A stretch of DNA of 64,000 bases, taken from assembly GCA_024278855.1 (NCBI GenBank), contig JAJRSJ010000007.1, positions 1 to 64,000 of the forward strand, written 5' to 3'. The notes under the pieces are model-generated. The model ran no database searches and had not been told where the DNA came from. It saw only the letters and a list, made by a program, of their open reading frames with translations. A program made the position numbers and the translations under genes. The first letter of the stretch is position 1, and each line of letters opens with the position of its first letter. Below are positions 17,801 through 26,643 of this stretch, one piece after another. Source of the stretch: Alphaproteobacteria bacterium (GTDB lineage Bacteria > Pseudomonadota > Alphaproteobacteria > Caulobacterales > Maricaulaceae).

Positions 17801-18984
17801 TGTGGGGTTACACCGCCTTTCACAAATGGGAACAGGGCGCGACTGGCTTTGCGGATATCCTTAAGTACATCACCAATGAAAATTGATAATGTTGCCAAGG
17901 GTGGTTGGCCCATTTTTACGGCGCTATTGCGGAAAATATAATAGGCCGAAATTGTTACCACACCCATAAGCGGCCAAATGCCCAACCAAGGCGGTATGAT
18001 GCCCTGCGCGCCAAGGCTCTGGCCAAATTCCAGAGATTTTTGCAAAATGACAATAGATATAATTCCGACGGCAATGCCTGCGGAAGACGGATTGCGACCA
18101 TAGTTTATACCGAAGGGTACGGCAATAAACGGTATAACCAGTAACAGATAAGCCTTGGCTAGTCGAAGATGTAATGCAGCATTATTGGCACTGACGGACA
18201 GGTTGGGAAACAAGATGCCTGTCCGGTTTTTATACAGCTCCATCGAGGTCAATTCCCGTTCATCACTGCCGCGCGCCCGAAATTGGTTTGCTGTAACCGT
18301 ACCGGCGATTGCGCTTAGGCCAAAGGCGAGACGCTCCTTAACGGTTTTGTCTTGGGTGATGCGAAAACTGTCCCCATTTTCAAGCTGTAAACCCGGTTGC
18401 CCGGTTTTGCCGCGTATGACTAAATTTCCCTTGGCCGCCGTGGTTAAACGTATACCGCCGCCCTTGGTTTTTTCGTAAATAAAAATAGGCCCACCACCAG
18501 GCCCCACGTAAAAAGTCGTACCGCCGACCTTGGTAAATTTACCCTCGCGCAAGATGGCTGCAAAAGATTTTTGGGTCACAGAATGCTCAACTTCCCGGTA
18601 ACCGTACCGGCCCACGGGCTGCATATATCCCTCAAGAACCAATGTAAAACCAGCCAGGACAATAGAGATCAAAATAAACGGTTTGGTCATGTGAAACAAA
18701 GAAATACCAGCCCCGAATGCCGAGGTGAGTTCGGAGGTACGCGATAAACGGTCAATGGTGATCAATGTCCCCAGCATCAAAGCCATAGGGATTGCGATCC
18801 CCAGATAGTGGGGCAAGAGGCTGACCACCATTTGTGTCGCATCGCCTGCCGGACGTGTTGACGACGCCACAACTTCAAAAATACGCAGCAGGCGTTCCAA
18901 CAGCAAAACCGCAAGCGCAAACAAGACAAGTCCGCCAATGACCCTAAGTGCGCCGCGCAGTATATATTGATTTAATTGTCCCAA
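17797..18984 (-). CDS. LptF-like lipid exporter permease
   Basis: A 395-residue LptF/LptG-family permease, first gene of the operon lptF-lptG-kinase-nucleotidyltransferase. It has three N-terminal helices (including LFALAVLLLERLLRIFEVVA, typical of LptF), a periplasmic jellyroll near residues 130-260 and three C-terminal helices. The start is TTG at 18984, supported by AGGA 6 nt upstream. It diverges from the ceramide-synthase operon across 250 bp, so both may share a control region. Its role as half of the inner-membrane lipid extractor is known for the family; the substrate here is open. Confidence 0.85.
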   Translation of the reverse strand: MGQLNQYILRGALRVIGGLVLFALAVLLLERLLRIFEVVASSTRPAGDATQMVVSLLPHYLGIAIPMALMLGTLITIDRLSRTSELTSAFGAGISLFHMTKPFILISIVLAGFTLVLEGYMQPVGRYGYREVEHSVTQKSFAAILREGKFTKVGGTTFYVGPGGGPIFIYEKTKGGGIRLTTAAKGNLVIRGKTGQPGLQLENGDSFRITQDKTVKERLAFGLSAIAGTVTANQFRARGSDERELTSMELYKNRTGILFPNLSVSANNAALHLRLAKAYLLLVIPFIAVPFGINYGRNPSSAGIAVGIISIVILQKSLEFGQSLGAQGIIPPWLGIWPLMGVVTISAYYIFRNSAVKMGQPPLATLSIFIGDVLKDIRKASRALFPFVKGGVTPQ

Positions 18985-19234
18985 AACTGTCCTAAACCTT
19001 TACAGCGATTGACCCTTACCATCTGGCTTATATATCATAATTTTTATAGCCGTGGTTTGGTTAGATTTAACTGTATTTGTTTTATATGAGGAACACAAAA
19101 TTTCGCAACACATTCCTGTCAGATAATGAAATGCTTCAGGCCTAATATTAGTCTTGAATTTGTTGGTTTAAAACCGCAAAAGAAATCTATAAAACGATGA
19201 AATAATATAAAAAGCGCAAACTAGCGAGGCAATA
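18985..19234. promoter_or_regulatory. Divergent control region between lptF-like and ceramide-synthase operons
   Basis: A 250-bp AT-rich stretch with no ORF. It must hold the promoters of both divergent lipid operons. A small perfect inverted repeat GGTTT-A-AAACC lies near 19164-19174. I could not define convincing -35/-10 pairs. Confidence 0.35.
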
Positions 19235-20386
19235 GTGCAAGCACAAAAAATTTCTATTGTTCCTGTAATGGATAAAGCCGGGCGCAAACAATTTTTAAAT
19301 TTTCCATATGAGTTGTACCGGGGAGAGCCACATTGGCGGGCACCTTTGCGCTTTGAGCGTGCGGTGCAAATCAATCCCAAAAAAAACCCGGCTCTGGACG
19401 GTCTTGAAACACAATTGTTTTTAGCGGTGAGCGGCGGGGAAATTGTTGGCCGCATCGCGGCAATTATCAACCCCCATCATCTGGAAATTCATAAGGATGC
19501 GACGGGGCATTTCGGATTTTTGGATAGCCGTGATGACCCCAAAATCATCAAAGCCTTGATCGCCGCGGCGCGGCGTTGGCTAAAAGAACGCGGCATGGGC
19601 CGCATTGTTGGCCCGTTGAGCTTTAGCATCAATGAGGAGGTTGGGTTGCTCATCAACGGCTTTGATACACCGCCCGTATTGATGATGCCTTATGGCCGTC
19701 CTGATTACCAATCCAGCATCGAAGCTTTAGGTTTTACCAAGGCCGTAGATATGCACGCCTATTGGACCGATATGCACGCCGGCTATCCGCGTCCAAAAAT
19801 TGTCACGACCATGGTGAATTATGTAGAGAAAGACCCAAATATCACCGTGCGGCCAATGGATAAATCCAATTTTTTGCAAGAAGTACAAATGGCCATGGGC
19901 ATCTTTAATGATGCCTGGTCGGACAATTGGGGGTTTGTGCCGTTTTCAGATGTGCAGATTAAACATATGGCAAATGAGCTTAAACCTTTGTTATTCCCGG
20001 ATTTTTTCTGGGTTTGTGAATATAAAGGCGAACCGGCGGCGTTTATTTTGATGATTCCTAACCTTAATGAGGCACTGGCGGGGCTTGACGGAAAGCTTTT
20101 GCCTTTTGGTTGGGCTAAATTGCTGTACCGTTTGAAGATAAAAGGTTTAAAAACTGCCCGTATTCCGCTCATGGGGGTGCGCAGAGAGTTTCAACGCAAG
20201 CGTAGCGGGCTGGCAATGGCGGCATATCTAAGCGAAAAAGTGTTCGAAAAGGCCCGTAATCGCGGCTTTACCCATGTAGAAATGGGCTGGATTTTAGAGG
20301 ATAATAAAAGCATGATCCGCATTATCGAGCAGGCGCAAGGGACGGCCTATAAAACCTACCGCATGTACGAAAAGCCGATCTCGTGA
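19235..20386 (+). CDS. Bacterial ceramide synthase (GNAT-like N-acyltransferase, CerS)
   Basis: A 383-residue GNAT-fold protein. The N-terminal segment (FLNFPYELYRGEPHWRAPLR), GFLDSRDDP, GPLSFSINEEVGLL and the C-terminal THVEMGWILEDN match the family that contains the Caulobacter bacterial ceramide synthase (CC_1154), often annotated only as a hypothetical protein or N-acetyltransferase. That enzyme N-acylates the sphingoid base and is unrelated to eukaryotic ceramide synthase. GTG at 19235 follows GAGG with 7-nt spacing. The next gene overlaps it by 4 nt. Together with the spt operon this completes the five-gene ceramide pathway in the window. Confidence 0.8.
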   Translation: MQAQKISIVPVMDKAGRKQFLNFPYELYRGEPHWRAPLRFERAVQINPKKNPALDGLETQLFLAVSGGEIVGRIAAIINPHHLEIHKDATGHFGFLDSRDDPKIIKALIAAARRWLKERGMGRIVGPLSFSINEEVGLLINGFDTPPVLMMPYGRPDYQSSIEALGFTKAVDMHAYWTDMHAGYPRPKIVTTMVNYVEKDPNITVRPMDKSNFLQEVQMAMGIFNDAWSDNWGFVPFSDVQIKHMANELKPLLFPDFFWVCEYKGEPAAFILMIPNLNEALAGLDGKLLPFGWAKLLYRLKIKGLKTARIPLMGVRREFQRKRSGLAMAAYLSEKVFEKARNRGFTHVEMGWILEDNKSMIRIIEQAQGTAYKTYRMYEKPIS

Positions 20387-21159
20387 GCGAGAATGTATGT
20401 GTCCTGATTTTGGCTGGTCAGCGCGCCAATAAAAACGGGGAAAGAGTTGTAGACCCGTTGCTCGCCGGCACAGGGGTTTCCTGGAAAGCTTTGCTGCCTA
20501 TTCGCGGCAAACCCATGGTCGGTTATGTTTTGGCAGCACTGGATGCCAGCAAAACTGTTTCGCGGCCCTATTGGATTAGCGGTCTTGATAAAGACCTGAT
20601 TGACCAAAGCCTTAATCAGTCCCCATCTGAAGGTGGGCCGGCCAGTAGTGTTGTTGTTGCCGCCAAAGCGGGGCTGCCCTATCCGTTCATGGTGACCACG
20701 TGTGATCATCCTTTGTTAAGTTCGGATATGGTCGAGTATTTTTTGCAAGAAAGCCAAGCTAGCGGCGCAGATTTTACCTTAGGCTTGGCGACGAAAGACA
20801 TCATCCACCCCGCTTATCCCAATGTCAAACGGACTTATTTGAAGTTTAAAAATCAACATGTGTCGGGATGTAATTTATTTTATGTGCGCAATGAAAAAGG
20901 GCTGGAAGCGATCAAGTTTTGGCGCGCCGCTCAACATGATCGTAAACGCCCGCTCAGATTGGCCCGCCGGCTCGGCTTTGGCATGTTGCTTAAATATTTA
21001 TCGGGTGGTTTAACGTTGGAAAAAGCTTTCGAACATGCTTCTAAATCATTGAGAATAGACGCTAAAGCTATACTTTTGCCTTTTGCTGAAGCTGCCATAG
21101 ACGTGGATAAACCGTCCGATCTTGTACTGGTAAAAGAGATTTTGAACGGTCATAAATGA
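20383..21159 (+). CDS. MobA-like NTP transferase
   Basis: A 258-residue GT-A-fold nucleotidyltransferase. VLILAGQRANKNG is a variant of the nucleotide-binding loop, followed by the conserved lysine in SWKALLPIRGKPM and the metal-binding Asp in VTTCDHPLL. Family members attach NMP to a phosphorylated sugar, polyol or cofactor. It is translationally coupled to both neighbours (4-nt overlaps at each end; GTG start at 20383), tying it to the ceramide synthase and the flippase. Its substrate is unknown; activation of a polar head group is a reasonable guess. Confidence 0.7.
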   Translation: MSENVCVLILAGQRANKNGERVVDPLLAGTGVSWKALLPIRGKPMVGYVLAALDASKTVSRPYWISGLDKDLIDQSLNQSPSEGGPASSVVVAAKAGLPYPFMVTTCDHPLLSSDMVEYFLQESQASGADFTLGLATKDIIHPAYPNVKRTYLKFKNQHVSGCNLFYVRNEKGLEAIKFWRAAQHDRKRPLRLARRLGFGMLLKYLSGGLTLEKAFEHASKSLRIDAKAILLPFAEAAIDVDKPSDLVLVKEILNGHK

Positions 21160-22514
21160 GCCAGGATTTGCGCATTGCTGAAAAGGGTACGGTCGGGCGA
21201 CGGGTCGCCGCAAATACCGGCTTGATGGTTGGGGCAAAGGCGTTGGCTGCTTTAATCGGTCTGGCGTCCCTGATTATAGCAACGCAAACTTTGCCAATAG
21301 CGTCCGTCGGCATTATTTTATTCTTACACGCTTATATGCTGTTTTTTGCGGAAGTTGCGACATTCCAGTCCTGGCAAGCGGTCATAAAGTTCGGCGCCCA
21401 GGATGTAGAAGCCGGCAACAAAACCGCTTTATGCCGGCTCTTGCGGTTTTGTATTGCTTTGGATTTTGTCGGGGCAATGGTCGCATTTGTCCTGGCCGTC
21501 GCCGGATTATATGCTCTCCATATGCTCTTGCCCTTATTGCCATCATTTACGGGGCAAAATGATTTGCTAAATGCACATCAGATCACACAATACGGCATTG
21601 CCTATTGCTTGTTGGTGCTTGTGCACCAAGGGGGGGCATCGACAGGTCTATTTCGCTTGTTTGACAAATTCAAGCCTCTAGCTTTGCAAATTTTAGTTAT
21701 GCCGGTCGCAAGATTGATAGGTGTGGTCGTGGCTGCGGTTTACGGGGCAGGGCTCGAAGGTTTTTTGGTGGCGTGGTTTGTTGGCTCGTTTTTTGGGTAT
21801 TTGGCTCTGCCTGTATTTGCGGTGTTTGAGCTTAAATCCCGCAATTTACTTCACACCGTATTTAGCCAATGGCCCAGACTTAAAACCCGACATAAAGGCA
21901 TGTGGCCATTTGTCTGGAAAGCTAATATTGATGCATCTTTGGCCACGGGAACCACCCATTTACCGCTATTGTTGGTAATGCCCATTTTCGGGCCTGCATT
22001 TGTAGGTGTCTTCAAAGTGGCTGAGGAAATCGCCCGCTTGCTGTCCGAAGCCGTTTTGTTGTTAGACAGGGTGATTTACCCGGAATATGCCCGCATGATG
22101 GTGCGCGGGCAAGGCGGGCATATTTGGCGGATCGTCCTGAAAACCGGTGTCATCATGCTTGCATTTGGATTGGCATTATCGGCGCTTGTTTTGCTGGTTG
22201 GGCCTTATTTGATACCTTTGGTTTTTGGCCCAGACTATTTGGACGCCGTAGCCTTGTCGGTTCTTCTGGTGTTGGCGGCGACTTTAATGGGGGTTTCGGC
22301 CCCGCTTTACCCCGTTTTTTTCGCCGCAGGACATCCAGGGCGGGCCATATTTGCCAGGCTCGGCGGTTTGGTTTTATATGTGGTTTTAGTGTTTACTTTA
22401 AGCCAGTGGCTTGGCAAAACCGGGCCAGGTTGGGCGGCTATCGGGGGTAATTTATTGGCGGTCATCTTGGCGGTCTGGTTGGCAAAAAAAACCTTGGAAG
22501 CAAAACATGACTAA
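21156..22514 (+). CDS. Wzx/MATE-type lipid or oligosaccharide flippase
   Basis: A 452-residue integral membrane protein with about 12-14 predicted helices and the layout of the polysaccharide-biosynthesis flippase family (MVGAKALAALIGLASLIIA at the start, a central PLLLVMPIFGPAFVGVFKVA). These proteins flip lipid-linked glycans or related lipids across the inner membrane. No glycosyltransferases are nearby, which is unusual for a Wzx. Its place between an NTP transferase and a HAD phosphatase suggests flipping of a decorated lipid from the same pathway. ATG overlaps the preceding stop (ATGA). Confidence 0.75.
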   Translation: MSQDLRIAEKGTVGRRVAANTGLMVGAKALAALIGLASLIIATQTLPIASVGIILFLHAYMLFFAEVATFQSWQAVIKFGAQDVEAGNKTALCRLLRFCIALDFVGAMVAFVLAVAGLYALHMLLPLLPSFTGQNDLLNAHQITQYGIAYCLLVLVHQGGASTGLFRLFDKFKPLALQILVMPVARLIGVVVAAVYGAGLEGFLVAWFVGSFFGYLALPVFAVFELKSRNLLHTVFSQWPRLKTRHKGMWPFVWKANIDASLATGTTHLPLLLVMPIFGPAFVGVFKVAEEIARLLSEAVLLLDRVIYPEYARMMVRGQGGHIWRIVLKTGVIMLAFGLALSALVLLVGPYLIPLVFGPDYLDAVALSVLLVLAATLMGVSAPLYPVFFAAGHPGRAIFARLGGLVLYVVLVFTLSQWLGKTGPGWAAIGGNLLAVILAVWLAKKTLEAKHD

Positions 22515-23226
22515 ACAACGCATAGCCATATTCGATCTGGACGAGACCTTGACTAAAAAGGGGACATGGGGACGATTTGTTACTGGCACTTTACGGGGCA
22601 AACCTTTGAAATGGATACCGTTTCTAACATCGAGCCTGTTCTCGCAAGCCCGCTATATGTTGCGTTTTGGTCCCCGTGAACATGTGAAAGAAAACATGAT
22701 GCGCTGGACTTTGTCCGGTAAAACGCGTAGCGAACTGGAAGCTCTTGCGGCAGATTTTGCTGACAGGGAGGTTAATGAGGGGCTGCGTTTGCGCGCAAAA
22801 ACCATGATTGAGCAACACCGGGCCAATGGTGACCGTATCATAATTGCCAGCGCCGCCGTTGATTTGGTCGTCGGTCCGATTGCGCACAGGCTTGATATTA
22901 GCGAGATTGTCTGTACGAAAATGGCATATCTTGCAGATGATAGATTGTCTGGGAAATTAGGCGGCATGAATTGTTACGGGGCCAATAAATTACTTATGGT
23001 GAGGGCGTATTTGGAGCAGGAGGCGAAATTTAAACGCGGGCAAGCCCATATCACAATGTATTCAGACAGTCGTTCTGACCTTGATATAATGCGTTGGGCT
23101 GATGTAGGTATAGCGGTAAACCCGAGCCCGCGCCTTGCGGCGGTAACGGAAAAATATGGGTTTGAGGTTCAGGACTGGAACCAAGAAACAGACCAAGAAG
23201 CAGGCCAAGAAGCAAATAAGGACTAA
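22507..23226 (+). CDS. HAD-IB family phosphatase (SerB-like)
   Basis: The ORF track start at 22411 lies inside the flippase; ATG at 22507 starts right before the catalytic motif and overlaps the flippase by 8 nt. The 239-residue product has HAD motif I (IFDLDETLT, nucleophile Asp), a helical cap, motif II (IASA) and motif III/IV (YSDSRSDLDIM). HAD-IB enzymes include phosphoserine phosphatase and lysophosphatidic acid phosphatase-like proteins. In this operon a lipid phosphate or head-group phosphate is a likelier substrate than phosphoserine. The C-terminus has a short repetitive DQEAGQEA tail. Confidence 0.8.
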   Translation: MTKQRIAIFDLDETLTKKGTWGRFVTGTLRGKPLKWIPFLTSSLFSQARYMLRFGPREHVKENMMRWTLSGKTRSELEALAADFADREVNEGLRLRAKTMIEQHRANGDRIIIASAAVDLVVGPIAHRLDISEIVCTKMAYLADDRLSGKLGGMNCYGANKLLMVRAYLEQEAKFKRGQAHITMYSDSRSDLDIMRWADVGIAVNPSPRLAAVTEKYGFEVQDWNQETDQEAGQEANKD

Positions 23227-23228
23227 TT

Positions 23229-24449
23229 ATGCGCATGTTAAAAACCATGATGAAGCGCTTTGTCAAAATCGGCAAATTGACAATAATAGACCTAGACGGT
23301 GAGGCCCATGAATTTGGCCCCGGCGGCGTGCCGACGGTTTGTATTAAATTACACGAGAAAAAACTTTACATGGATCTGTTCCTCAACCCCGAACTTAGAG
23401 CCGGCGAGGCCTATATGGACGGCAGTTTGACGGTTGAACAAGGCACAATCCGGGATTTCCTGACGCTGTTTGCGATCAATGCAGACAATTTGCGCGCCCA
23501 CCCTTTGCAAAAATCCATCCGGAAATATTACAAGCGGGTCAAACGTTTTCACCAGAGAAATTTTAAAAAAGCCGCCAAGTCCAATGTGCAGCACCATTAT
23601 GATTTGTCCAACGGTTTTTATAAACTGTTCCTGGACGACGATATGCAATATTCTTGCGCCTATTTTGAGCGTGAAGATATGACACTTGCAGAAGCGCAAT
23701 TGGCCAAAAAACGCCATATTGCCGCCAAGCTCGATTTAAAGCCGGGCCAAAAAGTGCTTGATATTGGCTGTGGCTGGGGCGGAATGGCTATATATCTGGC
23801 GCAAAATTTTGATGTCCATGTCACGGGTGTCACCCTGTCTACCCAACAACACAAATTGGCTATTGAGCGAGTTGTCAAAGCGGGGTTGACGGGCAAGGTC
23901 GATATTTTGCTGCAAGATTACCGCGATTTGCCCGGGCCGTTTGACCGGATTGTTTCGGTCGGCATGTTCGAACATGTTGGCACGCCGCAATTTAGCGAGT
24001 TTTTTAATAAAGTGCATGATCTGCTCACGGATGACGGGGCTATGTTGCTGCATTCTATCGGGCGCAGGGGCGGGCCTGGGTCTACGGCGCGCTGGATCCG
24101 AAAATATATATTCCCCGGCGGTTACTCTCCGGCCTTGTCCGAAACCATAGCCGTGGTCGAGCAGTCCGGGCTTTGGATTACGGATATGGAAATTTTGCGC
24201 CTGCATTATGCCAAAACCCTCCGGCAATGGGATAGGAATTTCCAAGCCAACCGCGACAAAGTGTCCTCTATGATGGACGAGAAGTTTTGTCGTATGTGGG
24301 AGTTCTATTTAATCATCAGCGAGCTTTCCTTTATTTACGGCAAAAACATGAATTTTCAAATGCAATTGACCAAGGATCGAAACGCATTGCCCATAACCAG
24401 AGATTATATGGGCAAGGTGGAAGCGAAGCTGAGACGCAGGAAAAATTGA
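23229..24449 (+). CDS. Cyclopropane-fatty-acid synthase family methyltransferase
   Basis: A 406-residue SAM-dependent lipid methyltransferase. It has the CFA N-terminal domain, HHYDLSNGFYKLFLDDDMQYS, SAM motif I LDIGCGWGGMAIYLA near residue 175, VSVGMFEHVG, and FIYGKNMNFQMQL at the end. Bacterial CFA synthases methylenate phospholipid double bonds at the membrane surface. Fungal sphingolipid C9-methyltransferases belong to the same superfamily. Starting 2 nt after the HAD gene, and 7 nt before an LpxO-like hydroxylase, this copy may modify a sphingolipid chain; general membrane cyclopropanation remains possible. Confidence 0.88.
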   Translation: MRMLKTMMKRFVKIGKLTIIDLDGEAHEFGPGGVPTVCIKLHEKKLYMDLFLNPELRAGEAYMDGSLTVEQGTIRDFLTLFAINADNLRAHPLQKSIRKYYKRVKRFHQRNFKKAAKSNVQHHYDLSNGFYKLFLDDDMQYSCAYFEREDMTLAEAQLAKKRHIAAKLDLKPGQKVLDIGCGWGGMAIYLAQNFDVHVTGVTLSTQQHKLAIERVVKAGLTGKVDILLQDYRDLPGPFDRIVSVGMFEHVGTPQFSEFFNKVHDLLTDDGAMLLHSIGRRGGPGSTARWIRKYIFPGGYSPALSETIAVVEQSGLWITDMEILRLHYAKTLRQWDRNFQANRDKVSSMMDEKFCRMWEFYLIISELSFIYGKNMNFQMQLTKDRNALPITRDYMGKVEAKLRRRKN

Positions 24450-24456
24450 GGGTAAT

Positions 24457-25287
24457 ATGGCTAATGTTGAAAATATTCAAGCGAACGAAATTCCTGCACC
24501 TGAGCGCCCGAAATCCATTTCCAGCCCGCGCCGCCGTTTCATCAAAAAGCTTGGCAAGAAACTCCTGCAAACGGTTTCGCGCATCCAAACCAAACAATCT
24601 CTGGTGCCAACCACACCGTTTATTGATATTGAGCATTTTGAATTTCTGCCCCAGTTCGCCGACAATTGGGAGATTGTTCGAGATGAAGCCCTTGAGGTTT
24701 TGAAATACCGGGACGACATTCCCGGTTTTGAAGATGTTTCGCCGGACCAATACCGGATCGCCAAGAAAAACCAGTGGAAAACCTTTGTCTTGCACGGTTT
24801 TGGCACCCGGCTTGAGAAAAATGCCAAATTGGCTCCCTTTACGACTAAAATGCTGGAAACCATTCCGAATTTGCAAACATCATGGTTCTCTATTTTAGCC
24901 CCCGGCTACCATATTCCGGCCCATAAAGGTGTAACCAAAGGCATTGTGCGTGGCCACCTCGGGCTGATTATTCCGAAAGATAATGAAAAATGCCGCATCC
25001 GTGTCCATGACCAGATAAAACCTTGGCATGAGGGTAGTTTGTTTGTCCTAGACGATACTTATGAACACGAGGTTTGGAATGATACGGACGAAGAGCGGGT
25101 CATTCTTTTGTTTGATTGGGACCGACCCATGAAATTTTGGGGACGTTTTCTCAACGGGCTGATGATGCGTTTGATGAAAATGACCGCCTATTACCAAGAC
25201 CCCAAGAAAAACCTGGAAAACGCCGAAGCCCGCATGGAGGCGGCTATTAAACGTGCCGATGCCAATTTGGAGAAAATGTCGGATTAA
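24457..25287 (+). CDS. Aspartyl/asparaginyl beta-hydroxylase-family dioxygenase (LpxO-like)
   Basis: A 276-residue Fe(II)/2-oxoglutarate dioxygenase. The iron-binding and cosubstrate motifs are visible: AHKGVTKGIVRGHLGLIIP near residue 155, and YEHEVWNDTDEERVILLFD near 205 with the second His and the 2-OG-binding Arg. Family members include LpxO, which adds a 2-hydroxyl to a lipid A acyl chain, so fatty-acyl hydroxylation is a realistic activity. As the last gene of the ceramide-synthase operon it may hydroxylate the ceramide acyl chain. A lysine/arginine-rich N-terminus could bind membrane. GAGGG precedes the ATG. Confidence 0.82.
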   Translation: MANVENIQANEIPAPERPKSISSPRRRFIKKLGKKLLQTVSRIQTKQSLVPTTPFIDIEHFEFLPQFADNWEIVRDEALEVLKYRDDIPGFEDVSPDQYRIAKKNQWKTFVLHGFGTRLEKNAKLAPFTTKMLETIPNLQTSWFSILAPGYHIPAHKGVTKGIVRGHLGLIIPKDNEKCRIRVHDQIKPWHEGSLFVLDDTYEHEVWNDTDEERVILLFDWDRPMKFWGRFLNGLMMRLMKMTAYYQDPKKNLENAEARMEAAIKRADANLEKMSD

Positions 25288-25365
25288 AAGCCTTCACAGA
25301 TTTGTGTGTTGCAAGTGATGGCGAAATCGCCAGTCTAAATCGCAGTTGGTAAAATGGAGGTTTAA

Positions 25366-25911
25366 ATGGTTGGCATGGTTTCAAGGTTTAGGTCTGGGTT
25401 GGCCGCAATAGTGTTGGTCAGTGCATTTATTACGCCCGGAGTAGTTTTAACCGCAAATGCAGGGCAGCCAATGCATAATCTTTCAGGATATCCTGTTTAT
25501 GACACTGGACGATTTATAAATACCGAATATCATTATAAGCGCGGCGTAAAGCATTTTGAAGCGCGTGATTATACCAAAGCTTACAAATCGTTTTATCAGG
25601 TTTTATTGGAAAAACCCCAAGACGCGAACACGAATTATTATATGGCGCGTGTAATGGCTATGCGCGGCAATCATAGGGGGGCCATAAGTAAGTATAAACA
25701 GGCTCTGAGATACTATACAAACTCACCTATCTTGCTTGCAGGCCTTGGCAATTCTTATGTAAAATCAAACCAACAACTTAAAGCTCGCAACATTATGGCA
25801 AAATTGGACAACATGTCGAATGATTGCAATAATACATGCGAAGATGCCCCGCAAATTGCAGTGTCGCTACATATTGTTGCATTGTCATTGTTTCCTGAGC
25901 CCACTACCTAG
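25366..25911 (+). CDS. Exported TPR-repeat protein
   Basis: A 181-residue protein with a signal peptide (MVGMVSRFRSGLAAIVLVSA, cleavage near ANA) and about three TPR units: YHYKRGVKHFEARDYTKAYK, ANTNYYMARVMAMRGNHRGA and SPILLAGLGNSYVKSNQQLK. Four cysteines occur near the C-terminus (NDCNNTCE). Such proteins scaffold complexes in the periplasm. A good GGAGG ribosome binding site supports ATG at 25366. It follows the lipid operon by 78 nt and could be co-transcribed or independent. Its function is unknown. Confidence 0.65.
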   Translation: MVGMVSRFRSGLAAIVLVSAFITPGVVLTANAGQPMHNLSGYPVYDTGRFINTEYHYKRGVKHFEARDYTKAYKSFYQVLLEKPQDANTNYYMARVMAMRGNHRGAISKYKQALRYYTNSPILLAGLGNSYVKSNQQLKARNIMAKLDNMSNDCNNTCEDAPQIAVSLHIVALSLFPEPTT

Positions 25912-25944
25912 TTGGGTGAAAACGCAAACACAGTAAATCGCAAC

Positions 25945-26568
25945 TTAATGCCGTCTTAGTGACATGACCGCTTTGGCTAATGGTATTGGCGTTTCGGTTA
26001 CGAATTTCGCGTCTACTGCGGAATGGTTGGGCAGGGCCTCAAGTCGGGTTGGTTCTGATTGCCAGCGGCGCAGGATGATTTTACCGTCTAGCTCAAATAA
26101 GTAACATTTACCGTCCTCCAACTCGCCAAAACCATTATCAAATATAATGGCAGCGCCTATGGGGAAATAAGCTGCCATATTTGGATCATTGGCAATGAGG
26201 GCAAATGGTTGATGGGCATTGAGAGACAAGGCGACATAATCCCGTGCGCCGGAAAGCGTCAGAACGCCACCTTTAATATTTTGCTTGCTCGGCCAAGGTG
26301 AAAGCGGAATATGGTGTATTTGTCTCGCCAAGTAGGTCTTGGGCGTATGTTCGCTGTTCACCTGCATATCCTCGCCGACCCTGATCCAGTTGGAAGATTT
26401 GCTCAGAATGCCGGCAAGGCGATCTAGGGCATTTTGGCGCGGGACATGGGAATCGTTTTCCCAATTGGCGACAGTCGGTTGGCTGACTTTGGCGGCTTGT
26501 GCCAGTTCAACTTGAGAAAACCCTTGTCCAAGCCTAGCTTGCCTGATGCGTTCACCGATAGAATCCAT
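25945..26568 (-). CDS. XRE-family regulator with degenerate S24 (CI/LexA-like) domain
   Basis: The track start (26622) is too early; ATG at 26568 has AGGAG 7 nt upstream and starts at MDSIGERIRQARL. The 207-residue protein has an N-terminal Cro/CI helix-turn-helix (FSQVELAQAAKVSQPTVANW) and a C-terminal S24-like fold (DPNMAAYFPIGAAIIFD ... KIILRRW). The usual catalytic Ser (G-D-S-M) reads NDPNM and the catalytic Lys appears as Arg, so self-cleavage is unlikely. It resembles phage repressors, but no other phage gene is present. It may be a domesticated repressor, and its targets are unknown. Confidence 0.78.
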   Translation of the reverse strand: MDSIGERIRQARLGQGFSQVELAQAAKVSQPTVANWENDSHVPRQNALDRLAGILSKSSNWIRVGEDMQVNSEHTPKTYLARQIHHIPLSPWPSKQNIKGGVLTLSGARDYVALSLNAHQPFALIANDPNMAAYFPIGAAIIFDNGFGELEDGKCYLFELDGKIILRRWQSEPTRLEALPNHSAVDAKFVTETPIPLAKAVMSLRRH

Positions 26569-26643
26569 GCCTTGCTCCTGTTGTTTGAATATGCATATAA
26601 GATAAACAAATAAAAAGTCCACATATATTTAATGAAAGCAAAT

